Part shown: positions 44,411 to 55,670 of the stretch, piece after piece | Layout of the letters: the number at the start of each line of letters is the position of its first letter | Numbering within the stretch: position 1 is the first letter of the stretch | Source of the DNA: Closterium sp. Naga37s-1 | Lineage: Eukaryota > Streptophyta > Zygnematophyceae > Desmidiales > Closteriaceae | Reading direction: 5' to 3' | Assembly (NCBI GenBank): GCA_947471745.1 | Contig: CANJKZ010000436.1 | Coordinates: forward strand, 1-64,000 | Length of the DNA stretch: 64,000 nt | Notes under the pieces: generated by a model | Databases searched by the model: none | Told to the model about the DNA's origin: nothing | Seen by the model: the letters and a program-made list of their open reading frames with translations, nothing else | Position numbers and translations under genes: made by a program

Positions 44411-44887
44411 TACCCCAAGACTGCAAAGATAGCAGCCATGTCAGTCGGACTGATGGAAAGACTGAAGTAACTTATAATAACTTCGGAAATGGGATGTTTT
44501 TTAACGAGTATGGCAATGGATCCACCTTGTAGAGAGTCAATGCAAGACTGCAAGGATGGCCACCATGTCATTCGGGCTGTTGGAGAGAAGTGGGGCTTAT
44601 GATAGTGCACACATATATACTCGGTACAATGCAGATGCGTTTTGCTACACTAACGAGCCCACCTTGTGGAGAGTCGACGCAAGGCCCATCTTCCAAGGCT
44701 GAGAGGAAGGCAGCCGTGTCACTCGGACGGTTGGAAAGAGTGGTCAACTTGTGAAAGAACAGAAATAAGGTCTGTACAACGTGCTTGTTTTTTTAAGACC
44801 AAAAATAGTACAGCCAACGCACCTTGTGAAGAGTCGATGCAAGGCTCATCTTCTAAGACTGCAAGGATAGCCGCAATGTCACTCGAG
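44411..44887 (-). repeat. Tandem copies of an LRR-receptor N-terminal-type exon
   Basis: Four successive minus-strand segments encode variants of one peptide: SSDIAAILAVLEDEPCIDSSQ (44,823-44,887, bordered by AACAG and GTGCGT), SDTAAFLSALEDGPCVDSPQ (44,663-44,727), NDMVAILAV...CIDSLQ (near 44,523-44,575, internally deleted) and TDMAAIFAVLG (44,411-44,450, then a stop). The D-x-A-A-[IF]-[LF] start recalls the N-terminal cap region of plant LRR receptors, which suits the position 5' of the LRR exons, but the link is inferred. Block A begins 98 bp further upstream. Confidence 0.65.
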
Positions 44888-45831
44888 CTGTTAATATGGG
44901 CAAGCATGGCATGGGATGAGTGGGATGGCGTGGATATCCATTGATGGGCCATGGCATGGCATGAGAGGACAGGGAAGAGGAGAGATCACCAGAGGCCACT
45001 GACTGGCCAGAGGGTGGTTTGGATCGGGGTGAGAAAAAGGTAGAGTGATAGGTGGGTTGGTGAGGTGACTTTTGAGTCGACTCAAGAGTGATAGGTGGTT
45101 TGGAGAGTGGTGGACGGAGTGGGAAGTCGGAAAAAAATAGGAGGGGCAAATGAGAGAAGTGGTCACGTGAAAGGCAAGCCGGTGACAATCTTCCAAAAGC
45201 TTTGCAATAAGAGGGGTTTGCCGTGGTGGGAGTTGGCAGTGATGTATAGTTGGCAAGTAGACTGATGCCAGCACACAGCGACCATGTGTTGCTGTATCAA
45301 GACCAGGCACACAAGTGGCTTGTGATGTGTTGTATGCATGTAAGGTGTAGAATCCTTCTAGGGCAGTCTAGACACACTGCATGCATGTCGCAAGTGAGGG
45401 AAGTCTGCAATCATAGATTTGGCTTACGGTGTGTTGTATGTGATGGCGGCAACCAGCTGCTGCTGGTGTTGCACACATGCGCCTTACCATGTGTATGGCC
45501 ACAACCATGCCTGTAAGAACAGATATGGCTTACGGTGTGTTGTATGTGATGGCGGCAACCAGCTGTTGTTTCAAACGAAGCCTATGGATGGGGTACACAG
45601 GATCACAGAGGGAGGAAGAAGTGGGGATGTTTCATGATTCATCATGCTTCGAAGAAAACCTATGGGTGGGGTACACAGGAGCAGAAAATAGAGTCAGAAA
45701 TACCCCTGCAGAATTCTGCTGCTTTGCAACAGGCTTTGCACTTCTTTCAGCGTCTATGGGATTCCAATCCAAAGATGGCCAGAATGGTAGACAAAAGCCA
45801 CTTTTGAGGCCGGCAAAAGGGAACTGCTTAC

Positions 45832-46004
45832 TCATTGCAGTAGGAATCAGCGACCAATCGCAGCCCGCCACACGTCTCTGCCAGGCTGGCATGCAGCCCC
45901 CGTCGGCGGCTCCTCTCGTCCTCTGTGGGCCTTGGCTGTAGCGCCGCTACAGCCCGGTCGGCGTCCCTTGTCAGCTTCTGCAGCGCTGCTGCCACCTTGG
46001 CCAT
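45832..46004 (-). CDS. Candidate first coding exon, block A copy 2
   Basis: Counterpart of 845-1,017, with the same 57-codon frame MAKVAAALQKLTRDADRAV and the same GTAAGC donor. Upstream, the minus-strand frame is open for a further 80 codons here but not in copy 1, which argues that ATG at 46,004 is the start if this is real. Function unknown. Confidence 0.3.
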
Positions 46005-46571
46005 ATCCTTGCTGCTGAGCAGCCAATCAGGGAAAGACACGTGGCATAAAAAGAATGAGAGAAAAGGAAAGTTGTGGTAAGGAAAACGTGGGGACCTAAG
46101 AATCAGATAAACGGGATGAAGACAGACAATGGGATTGGGGATAGGTGGTTGGGAAATGGAAAATGGGATGCTGCGGAAGATGGAAACACTGGAGAATGGG
46201 ACAGGTTTGGGAGGATGGGAGGGATGGGGAGAATGGGGGGGTTGCAAAGGCTAGAGGTATTGAGAGATGTTTGGAAAGGCTAGAGGTGTTGAGAGATGTT
46301 TGGAAAGACTAGAGGTGTTGAGAGATGTTTGGAAAGGCTAGAGGTGTTGAGAGATGTTTGGGGGGGTTTCGGGGGTTGCAAAGGCTAGAGGTGTTGAGAG
46401 ACGTTGCGAGGAAATTGGTCTTTGGAAAGTCGCTTTCTTTTGACAAAAGAAAAAAACCCTTGGATGGGGTTGTGGGGGGGTGCAACCACCACCAGTTTAG
46501 CACCGGTATGGTGGGAACCTGAAAATGGTAGAGTCAACAAACGATGTGTGCAGCAAGATTGGAGTGGTAGG

Positions 46572-46861
46572 TGTCAGAACTTAGGCTTAGAAGCGATGCA
46601 TTAGTAATGAGCTTGAAGCTCTTTAAGTACATCCAAGAAGGGTAGGGAATGGATGGGGAAGGGAATCGGGGGCAATCCCCAGGGATTGGGGGTAATCCCA
46701 AGGCAATCTCCAATTGGTGGGTTGGAGATTGCTTGGAGATTACATTTGGGTTTGGTTGGGATGTAGGTGTACACCCAACCACTCATAAAGTGCAAACTAC
46801 ACTACTCTACGATATAGAAAATACAAAGTACAAAGTGTGAGATTGAGGGCTAACACTAATA
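46572..46861 (-). mobile_element. 3' LTR of E1, block A copy 2
   Basis: Same as 1,594-1,883, with the adjoining polypurine tract at 46,862-46,871. Confidence 0.8.
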
Positions 46862-46885
46862 CCCCCCCATAGGCGTCAATCGAAC

Positions 46886-48376
46886 TCAGGGCAGAGAAGG
46901 TGGAGCACAGAGCCCCATGGCGCCAAGGAGACGGTGGTGAGGAACTTTCCCAAGGGGCTTCGTGAACAGATCAGCCAGGTTGCAGTCAGATGCAACGTAC
47001 TCCACGTTCAGCTGCTCCCGCTGGACAAGGTCACGGATGAAGAAATGCCGAAGTTCGATGTGCTTGGTGCGAGTGTGATACACATGGTCTTGGGAGAGGT
47101 GGATAGTACTCTGGTTGTCACACCAGAGGGTGGGGGTGGGCTGAGGGTAGCCAAGCTCCTGGAGTAGGAAGGTGAGCCACCGGGCCTCTTGAGCAGCCAT
47201 GGTGCCAGCGTAGAGCTCTGCCTCACAGGAGGAGAGGGAGACTGCTGACAACCTGGTGGAGCGCCAACTGACAATTCCGCTCCCAAGGGTGAAGCAGTAC
47301 CCTTGAGAGGAGCGTCGGTCGGTCTGGTCATCGGCCCAAGAGGAGTCGGTGTAACCTTCTAGCCGAGGAGGGGAGAGCCCACCGAGTGTGAGAACGTGAG
47401 ACTTGGTGCCCTGGAGATAACGCAGTACCCGCTTCGCTGCCTTCCAGTGAAGATCAGTGAAGCGCCCAGGGGCCACGTAGCGAGAGAGGACACTGACAGG
47501 ATATGCCAAGTCAGGCCGGGTGCACATCATGGTGTACATGAGGGACCCAACAAGCTCCGGGTATGGCTCAGAGCAGGCCTCTGGTGTGGGTACAGCTGGG
47601 GCCGTGAGGAGGTGTTGCAGTGGCAGCGGTGTGGCAACAGGTGTGCACAGCTCCATCGCAAACCGCTTGAGCACATTGTTGATGTAGAACTCCTAGGAGA
47701 GGGAAATGGTGCGAGCCTTGCGATCACGTGTGATCTCCATCCCCAGGTAGTGCTTGAAATCACCGAGGTCTTTCATCTGGAGGGCCTTCCTCAGGGCCGC
47801 CTGGACAGAGGTCATCTGGGCCGAGTCCTTGGCAACGAGGATGAAGTCATCGACGTAGACAAGGATGTAGAATGGCTCAGAGTGACGGCGAATGAAGAGA
47901 GTCGGGTCAGCAGACGAGGGCTGGAAGTCCAGGGAGAGAAGGACGTCTTTCACCTTGTTGTGCCATTCGCGAGGGGCTTGCTTAAGGCCGTAGACGGGGC
48001 GATTCAGCTTCTAGACAGTGTTGGGAGGGAATTCTCCTGGGAAGCCTTCAGTTCTGTCCATGAACACTGTCTCCTTGAGGCGTCCTTGTAGGAAAGCTGA
48101 TGAGGCATCCATGGATTTGATCTCAAAGTCTTCTCGTGCTGCGACATCCATAAGCGTGCGAATAGTGGGAGGTTTAGTTGTGGAGGAGAAAGTCTTGAAG
48201 AAGTCGTGGTACTGCTGCTGGGTGAAACCCTTGGCTACGTAACGCGCTTTGAACCCCGGGGCCTCGTCTGGGAGCTGTTTCACACGAAACAACCACTTGC
48301 CTCCGACGATGTTGACTCCTGGAGGTGGAGTCTCATCATCGAAGGAATGGTTGCAGGTGAACGCTTCAATCTCTGC
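46886..48376 (-). pseudogene. E1 reverse transcriptase-RNase H fragment, copy 2
   Basis: Counterpart of 1,908-3,338. The FYILVYVDDFILVAKDS catalytic stretch is intact here (47,693-47,953 frame), and the piece extends to AEIEAFTCNHSFDDETPPPG before ending in unrelated DNA near 48,376. The two TAG codons seen in copy 1 (before KLNRPVYGL and before EFYINNV) are present too, so they predate the block duplication. Confidence 0.9.
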
Positions 48377-48439
48377 TTCCGCTTCGCTTTGCTTTCAAAA
48401 TACACAATTTTGAAAAGCGTTACAGCTTTTAAAATATTC
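48377..48439. other. AT-rich junction with hairpin
   Basis: GCTTTCAAAAT and ATTTTGAAAAGC form an imperfect hairpin between the E1 fragment and block C. Confidence 0.6.
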
Positions 48440-49583
48440 ATTTTGCAAACAGTACGTGAACGACTACCTGCAGTTGATTGGCGAACAAATTAGCGTTAAA
48501 AAGAAAACAAAAATCTGATATAGCCACAACTACTTTTGATAAATAAAAAAAAAAATCTTGCTTAGTATAGTTTCGCAACAATGAATTCCACCATAAATGA
48601 GATTTGACAAATTCACATATTATTTTTTTATTTTGTGACTGGCTGCAGTGATTAGCACTTTGCACATTTTGATCTGCACATTTCATATACAACATTACGA
48701 ACAACAATGTTACTAATTGGCCACTTTCTAGCATGCACCCTACATGTAGCATGTTGTAGACACTATAATACTCACTAAGGAAAGCTCCTGCACAAACCTC
48801 ACTACCCAATGCATTATGTTGTTCTCCTACAGCATACAATAACAAACAAGATAGCAAGAACAAACGACATAGCAGGTTCTTACCTCGCGAATACATGACA
48901 AAGCGTGACAAAATCGCCTTCCGTATTCTGCATAGAGTGGCGATATTCAGCCAGGGGGGGGGTGGGGTAAGAGTGAGGAATGAGTAGTGAGAACAGGAGA
49001 AATATTAGTGCACGAGGAAACATATAGAGGACCCGGATGGATTGGGAAACAACGTTGTCACGCCGCTCGTGTCTATTATGCACCGAATGCTCACGAGAAA
49101 AGAAGTCTTTCCAGATAGGAAGCTAAAGTCTTGGTGATACGCCATCTGCAAAACCTTGCGGTGAAGGCAACGAATTGCAAGGAAACAAATCGTGTGATGG
49201 CGAGAAGGCATGAGGGAAACCTGGATGCCGACAAATAAAACGGCGGCAATAAAAAACATAGTGATGCCATGAAGCAAGCGGAATGAGTGACGCTCATCCT
49301 GGAACCCCATCGTACAGCATTTCAACTCACCTTACGACGAGCGCCAATTCTTAGGTCGATACGCGTAGACCTTGGGAAGATCATGCATCACTCCCGTGTT
49401 CGATAATCTGCCATGAAGATACGATCGTGAACTACGATAGATTAGATGCAAGTCATTGAAACAGCGGCAACATCTAAAATACTATGACATCGCTAGTAGA
49501 AAGGGGAAGGAACCTATTTCCTAAATGTGTAAGCAAAACCTAACCACCATTAGAAGCTCATCATAGTTAATCGAGACAACCTG

Positions 49584-49645
49584 CTACTTGTTCAAGTAAG
49601 CAGCGTGGAGCTCTCGTTGTAACTGCTCTACGTGAGTATCATGAG
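49584..49645 (-). CDS. Terminal exon of an unknown small gene, copy 1
   Basis: After a TTTTCAG acceptor the minus strand reads AHDTHVEQLQRELHAAYLNK and stops. The first codon is completed by the phase-1 end of the exon at 49,910-50,051. A short amphipathic helix is likely. Unknown family. Confidence 0.5.
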
Positions 49646-49909
49646 CTGAAAACGACATAAGGAATGACGAGTGAGAAACAGGATGGATGAGGATAAGTAC
49701 TTGAAAGGTGCTGGGAGAGAAGAGGCAGTAGAAGGTGTTGTCGAAGAGCTCCGATTGGTTGGTGAACTAGATTGTGCCACGTAACCCAACCCATCACTGG
49801 AACTACCATATGTTGAACGATGTGATAGTAAACCCAGAATCGGAGAAGACACAATCGTAATTTGTCAATTCGACATGTTGAGAAACGAAGTGTACAGTAA
49901 AAGGCTTAC

Positions 49910-50051
49910 CCACCATTCCCGTACGTGGCTGCCTTGGCAGATTCAAAGTAGTGACAAAATAGGCAGGGCCATGAACTTTCCCGCCAAAGTTGGTTGGGGT
50001 AACCTCGGGGTACTCTCCCAAACCGTAAACCGATTCGATTGGTCGAATGTT
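49910..50051 (-). CDS. Internal exon of an unknown small gene, copy 1
   Basis: Bordered by GGTAACAG acceptor and GTAAGC donor, this 142-bp exon encodes NIRPIESVYGLGEYPEVTPT, NFGGKVHGPAYFVTTLNLP and RQPRTGMV. The composition and clean splice sites make chance coding unlikely, and its phase matches the exon at 49,584-49,645. I do not recognise the family. No upstream exon was found before the minisatellite at 50,755. Confidence 0.55.
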
Positions 50052-50460
50052 CTGTTACCACGTTGGGCGCTACGGTTGGCGGTTGTCGCTGACGTCGCCA
50101 CCGTCTGGGGTAAGCTGTAGGTAACTTTAGAGTGAACTTGTGGGTCTCCTTGTGAGGGTGACTCTGGGGTCACCATCATTCTCAAAGTGATTTCGGCTGA
50201 GCGAATTTTGGGATGCAGAAGGAGAAAGCTCAGCTGTCAATTGCATGCTTCCTGAGATACCATCTCCTTGTGGCAGAATCTGAGAACCAACGTCTGGCTT
50301 CATGCTTCACATGTGAGATCGGTCGCCATTGGCATGCCTAGGCATGGCTGGAAAGCATGTTTCTCCCTCATGACCTGCCTCTCCTGCTCCCTCCCACCCC
50401 CCCGGTGTGGGCTGGACAGCAGGGTGCAGGGGAACACATGTATCACGCTGATTCTTGCCT

Positions 50461-50755
50461 AGTCACCTTCTGCCCCTGTCACCTTCTCCCTGTCACCTTC
50501 TCCCTGTCACCTCCTCCCTGTCACCTTCTCCCTGTCACCTTCTCCCTGTCACCTCCTCCCTGTCACCTTCTCCCTGTCACCTTCTCCCTGTCACCTTCTA
50601 CCTGTCACCTTCTCCCTGTCCCCTTCTCCCTGTCCCCTTCTCCCTGTCACCTTCTCCCTGTCACCTTCTCCCTGTCACCTTTTGCCCCTGTACCCTTCTC
50701 CCTGTCACCTTCTTCCTGTCACCTTCTGCCCCTGTCACCTTCTCCCTGTCACTGT
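50461..50755. repeat. 14-bp minisatellite (CCCTGTCACCTTCT)n
   Basis: About twenty copies, with CCCTGTCCCCTTCT variants and TGCCCCTGTC spacers, lying between two copies of a GGGCTGGACAGCAGGG motif (50,408 and 50,799). The matching array is at 58,064-58,370. Confidence 0.93.
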
Positions 50756-50895
50756 CTCTCCTTTTCCCCACCTCTCCCCACTCCCCTCTCAGGTTCGGGC
50801 TGGACAGCAGGGCGTTGGGCCACACCAAGTTGGCACGATCCTGCACACACTGCAAACTCTTTGCTCAGATTGGGGCACCTGCTGCGTTTCCAGTG

Positions 50896-53800
50896 CTCCG
50901 CGGACAAGCTTCCTCCCGCGCCGTTCCCTGCGTCTTCCTTGGCTTTCCCCCTGACGCGCCTGGTTGGCAGTTTTACCCCCCCACCTCACACCGTGTCCTG
51001 CCCCCTCAGGACGTCACGTTCGATGAGTCGGTTCCTTTTTACCATCTCTTCCCCTACCGCACTGCCCCACTCCCCCTCTCGCCGCTCTTCTTCACTCCAA
51101 GTCCCCCTCCGGTAGACCGCGTGCCCCCTCAGGGTCCTGCTCCTTCAGGTGTGTCTCAGGTAGACCCACTCCCCTTGGTTGAGCCTGTCGAGGTTACTTG
51201 TGACTCTGGTGCTGCTCGGGGTGCTGCATATGGGGGTGCTGAGCCTGCGGTTGCGAAGCCTGAGCGTGTGGGGCCTGGAGGTGCTCAGCCTGCGAGTGCG
51301 GAGCCCAGGGTTGTCGAGCCTGAGCGTGTGGGGCTTGGGGGTGCTGAGCATGCGGGTTTGGAGCTTGGGGGTGCTGCGTCTCAGCATGCAGAGCCTGGGG
51401 GTGCTGAGCATGCGGGTGTGGAGCCTGGGGGTGCTGAGTCTGGGGGTGCTGAGCCTAGGGGTACTGCGTCTACACTATAGGAGCCTCTCTCACCACAGCA
51501 ACTGCGCAAGTGGTACACTCAGCGCACACACCTTCGGAGTGGCGCTGCTAGAGTTAGAGGCCCTGCAGCTGCTAGTCCTGGAGGTGCTAGAGGTACTACT
51601 GGTACTGGAGGTACTGGAGGTGCTGGAGCTACCAGTCCTGGAGGTCCTGCAGGTGCCTCGCCCCAGCGGTCTAGCCAGCGGGAGCCTCTCTCACCACAGC
51701 AGCTGCGCGAGTGGTACGCTTAGCGCACCCGCCTCCGGTGTCGCGCTGCTGGAGCTGGAAGCCCTGCCGCTGGAGGTGCTGGCGCTGGAGGCACTGGTGC
51801 TGCTGGTGCTGGAGGTGCTGGTGGTGCTGGCACTACTGGTCCCGGGGGTGCTTGTGCTGGAGGTGCTGGAGCTGCCGGAGCTCGTGGTGCTGTGGGCTCT
51901 AGAGCTGGAGGCAGTGGAGCTGGAGGTACTGCAGGTGCTGGAGCTGCTGGTCCTGGAGGTGCTCGTACTGGAGGCGCTGGAGCTGCCGGAGCTGGTGGTG
52001 CTGCTGGTGCTGGAGGTGCTGGAGGCACTAGAGGTGCTGGAGCTGCTGGTTCTAGAGGTGCTCGTGCTGGGGGTTCTGGAGCTGCCGAAGCTAGTGGTGC
52101 TGCTGGTGCTGGAGGTGCTGGGGGTACTGGAGCTGCTGGAGCTGGTGGTGGTGCTGCTGCTGGAGGTGCTGGAGGTGCTGGAGGTGCTGGAGCTGCTGGT
52201 CCCGGAGGTGCTCGTACTGGAGGTACTGGAGTTGTTGGAGCTGGTGGTGTTGCAGGTGCTAGAGCTGGAGACCCTGGAGCTGGGGGTGCTGGCGCTGGGG
52301 GTGCTGGAGCTGTCAGTACTGGTGCTGGAGGCACTGTGCATCGGCGACTGTTTTTCGTTCCGCCGTTGCTGTCGTCTCTGTCGCCACCTGGCTCGGCACT
52401 TTCCCAGGTTCTTAGTCTCCCGTCTTCTACTGGCCGTACTCCTCCCATGCTGTGTCCACCGCCTGACCAGTCGCAGCCACAGTTACAGCCAGACTCCCCA
52501 CTGCCTGCCCCTTTTCCTTACACTAAGCAGACTGACTCCCTTACAGAGCGTCGTGAGCCTGCGTCTCATCCTGCCTCGCCTGTTCGCGCTGTTCGCACTC
52601 GTAGGCGTCCTCCTCCTGTCCCCGGCACTCACACTATGGCACTTCATCCTTCCTCTATTCCACTTCGAGTTCCCCTGCCGTCTCCTCCTGCGTCCTCTCT
52701 TCCTGACTTAGTTCGTGCTGCCAGTCCTACTGTCACCCGTCTCCTAGCCACTGTTGTCACCGACCCTTCGTTTGACTCACTGCTGCCTCTGCCCTTGTTG
52801 CTGAGCTTGTCGACTTTGTTGCTAGCTAACGTCTCGACTAAGGGACCCGTAATCGCCTTTACGTAAGGGTGCGGAGTCGTCACCGCACTCTCTTGACTTC
52901 AGCACAGCTTTCTTACAGGGCAGCCTGCACGAGGAGATCTGGCTGCGCCGCCCACCTGGCTTCACTGGGTCGTTTCCTGTAGGTACCCAATAGAGCGTCC
53001 AGCGGCCAGTCTACAGTCTTTGCCAGGCGCCTCATGAGTGGCACGACACACTGAGGACTACACTTGTGGGTCTTGGGTTTGCTCCTTCGACTGCTGACCC
53101 GTGGCTGTTTCTGCGCACCGACACTTTGCTGCCGCCGTTCTACATCCTCGTGTACGTCGACGACTTGGTTTTTGCCACTGCTGACACTGAGGCTGTGACT
53201 CTAGTGAAGTCGGAGCTGCGGAAGAGACACACGTGCACAGACCTGGGTGAGCTGCACAGCTATCTTGGCTTGCAGATCACCCGGGACAGAGCACGGCGCA
53301 CCATCACCCTGACTCAGTCACACATGGTGCACCAGGTCCTTCAGCGCTTCGGCTTCACTTGGTCCTCGCCACAGTCCACTCTTGCTACCGGTCATTCGCT
53401 CTCAGCTCCACCTCTGGACGAGTCCGTAGAGCTGAGTGGCCCGTATCCAGAGCTTGTGGGCTGCCTCATATACCTGATGACCTACACTCGACCTGACCTT
53501 GCTTACCCTCTCAGCATCCTGGCATGCTACGTTGCGCCCGGGAGACACCGACCAGAGTACTGGGAGGCCGTTAAGAGGGTGTTACGCTACTTGTGCAGTA
53601 TGTCGGGCATGGGGCTCGTGCTTGGAGGACGGAGTCGAGTTGTTCTCACTAGCCACGCAGACGCGTCTTGGGTTGACAATTTGGCCACGCAGCGGTCGCC
53701 ACAGGGTTACAGTTTCAGCCTTGGCTCCCGTTCTGTTTCTAAGCGGTCTACCCGCTCGTCTTCTATTCTCCATTCCAGTTGTGAAACTGAGATCTACACA

Positions 53801-54133
53801 GGGGCCATGGCTGCACAGGAGTTACGCTGGCTCACCTACCTGCTGACCGACTTGGGAGAGCGGCCTAGTTCACCTCCAGTTCTGTACGTAGACAACAAGG
53901 CTATGATTGCCTTGTGTCAGGAGCACAGACTGGAGCACACTGCAAAGCACATCACTCTGCATTACGTCGTTGCTCGAGAGTTGCAGCAGCGTGGTCAGCT
54001 TCGTCTTGCTTACGTGGCCACTCGGGCCAACACTGCTGATATATTCACCAAGGCACTTCAGCCTCGTGATCATCAGAGTTTCTGTACTGTTTTCGGCCTT
54101 GTGCCTACTTTTCCTCACTTGCTCATTTCGTGA
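50896..54133 (+). pseudogene. E2 fragment, copy 2
   Basis: Integrase tail (VFLGFPPDAPGWQFYPP), GGAEP-type linker, Gly-Ala linker, then reverse transcriptase from LDFSTAFLQG to the end of RNase H. Shares the internal reverse-transcriptase deletion (junction near 52,850-52,890) with copy 1. An extra TAG at about 51,478 replaces the Trp in TLWEPLSPQQL; the TAG before SV(R/Q)RPVYGL (near 52,990) is shared. The 355-codon frame 53,066-54,133 keeps YVDDLVF. LEHTAKH replaces LEHRTKH near the end. Confidence 0.92.
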
Positions 54134-54362
54134 CTTTGCTTGTACTGTGATCTATATACTTGTACCTGCATGCTTACACTTGCTAGGTTGTGATCACTGT
54201 ACTACTTGTTCCTATTTATATAACTCTGCATGTGAACTGGCCTTGTGGCCATTTGCTTGTGCTCAGAGTGTGTGGTGACTTTGTGATCCACGCTGAGCTT
54301 GCTTTGCTTTTCTTGACTGGTCTTGTGACCCCTTGTTCTCCCCCACTTTGCCTATGGGGGTG

Positions 54363-54493
54363 TGTCAAACTGTTATGTTCTGTGTTGTGTAGGCTGTAGT
54401 GGGGTAGCCTATATGGGGTACAACCTAATTAGGGTTAGTACTTGTATCACTTTCTTACTCAATGCAATCATTCCTGCTCATTAGATTCTGACA
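54363..54493 (+). mobile_element. 3' LTR of E2, copy 2
   Basis: 131 bp, TGTCA to TGACA, after the usual ATGGGGGTG tract. Confidence 0.85.
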
Positions 54494-54833
54494 CGGTCGG
54501 CACGTGACCGACCTGGCACTTGCGCAATGTGCGTGATGGTGTACGACGTGCTCAACTGTCTATCTGCATCTGGAAAGTAGGTGCGTGCACGTGCGCTATA
54601 GACATCTGCGGTTGCAATGCTGAAAAGCTGCCGTAGTGCAGCGCTGGCATGTCAACGACTTGATGTGTTGGCAAGCCGCCTTCCAGCTGCGTTGGCACGC
54701 CATCGATTTGCCGCGCTGGCAAGCCGCCTCTGTGCTGCGCTGGAGGTCGACCTGCTTGTCTGCTAGGCTTGTTAGGTCCCTGATCTAGTTATTGTTGCCA
54801 ATTCCATTTGCATCAATGTTCTCCGATTGTTTT

Positions 54834-54990
54834 TGTGAAACTCTTGCTCTTTTGCCTTGTGAACACACAAGTGTTAGGGAATACAAGGAACCATAGTCCA
54901 GCACCCAGTGTAGAGTGACTCTCCGCATGGTGGGGGGAGCACGGACAGCCCCTTAGATTACCTTCAGATTAGTAGCCAACTTATCACACA
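54834..54990 (-). mobile_element. LTR of element X, copy 2
   Basis: Counterpart of 25,451-25,607, with its leader-like segment at 54,494-54,833. Confidence 0.5.
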
Positions 54991-55670
54991 CCTAAGTTAT
55001 TGCTACCCTGGCAGCCCAAGTAGACCATGGTGCCCACCTCCAGAGAAGCTAGAGGCATGGAGGAGACCTTGGGGGCACAAGAGTGCTCGACGACGCCACA
55101 CGGCTGGCGTGACATCAACTCCTGCTATCAGGAATCTATACCTTCTGCTAGTATTGAATAAGCTGAAATCATATGTAGCAAGCACAGCTAGAGTAGTTTC
55201 GCTGTTGGATTACAGTGCCGGGTATGAGATCGCTGGATAAGAGATGTAGGAGGTCAATCAGATCTAGATCTGGTCTTGACCTCCAATATCTTGTTTCCAT
55301 GATTGAAATTGGTTGGGTTTTCTAGGTCATAAGCGGTGAATTTGGTGGCAAGGAAGAAAATTGTTGGAAACAAGTTTCTTAGGCAAATTCGTGGAATGGG
55401 GTGGGCTATGAAAAACGGTTTCAACAATTTGTGCTCCCATTTTTGCGCATAAAATCCTGCACTACCTACTAGATTTCTAGGTTTTTTTGCCTGCCCAGGC
55501 TTTTTGTCACCTGCCTGTCCGAGTGTCAAACCAGCGTCATTTTTCTCGAATTTTGTGCCCGCACTGCACCCGCCATCGCACAGGGACGGTTGGCCAGGGG
55601 CAGATGCATTCAGTGGGGGGAGGGGCGTGCAGTGGGGCAGGATTCCTAACCCGATCCAACCTCGGGTCGG

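Larger units (their letters stand above)
26866..44887 (-). pseudogene. LRR receptor-like gene relic (ectodomain only)
   Basis: Seven single-repeat LRR exons (38,871-38,942; 37,298-37,369; 36,451-36,522; 32,916-32,987; 32,407-32,478; 30,702-30,773; 27,377-27,445) and a Cys-rich exon (26,866-27,121) lie in order on the minus strand, with an N-terminal-type exon cluster at 44,411-44,887. Six LRR exons are 72 bp with AG and GT borders, one LRR each, in the phase that lets them be joined or skipped without frame loss. In the paralogue at 58,957-63,867 the Cys-rich exon is followed by transmembrane and kinase exons; here none occur before block B at 26,287. The 5' end abuts block A at 44,985. It is probably a truncated pseudogene or a secreted-receptor fragment; more than one ancient gene could be represented. 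Confidence 0.7.
44985..48323. repeat. Duplicated block A, copy 2
   Basis: Same content and orientation as 1-3,338. The left edge here is a true junction with unique DNA. This copy of the E1 piece extends about 50 bp further and keeps the YVDD region. Confidence 0.93.
48440..50895. repeat. Duplicated block C, copy 1
   Basis: Direct repeat of 56,043-58,512 (offset 7,603 over most of its length). Contains two exon-like segments and a 14-bp minisatellite. Its right edge joins E2 sequence at 50,896, whereas copy 2 continues into the receptor-kinase locus. Confidence 0.93.
50896..55670. repeat. Duplicated block B, copy 2
   Basis: Same content as 21,525-26,287. It lacks the upstream integrase part, so E2 begins here at the point where block C ends, with only a few bases of shared sequence at the joint. 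Confidence 0.93.
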
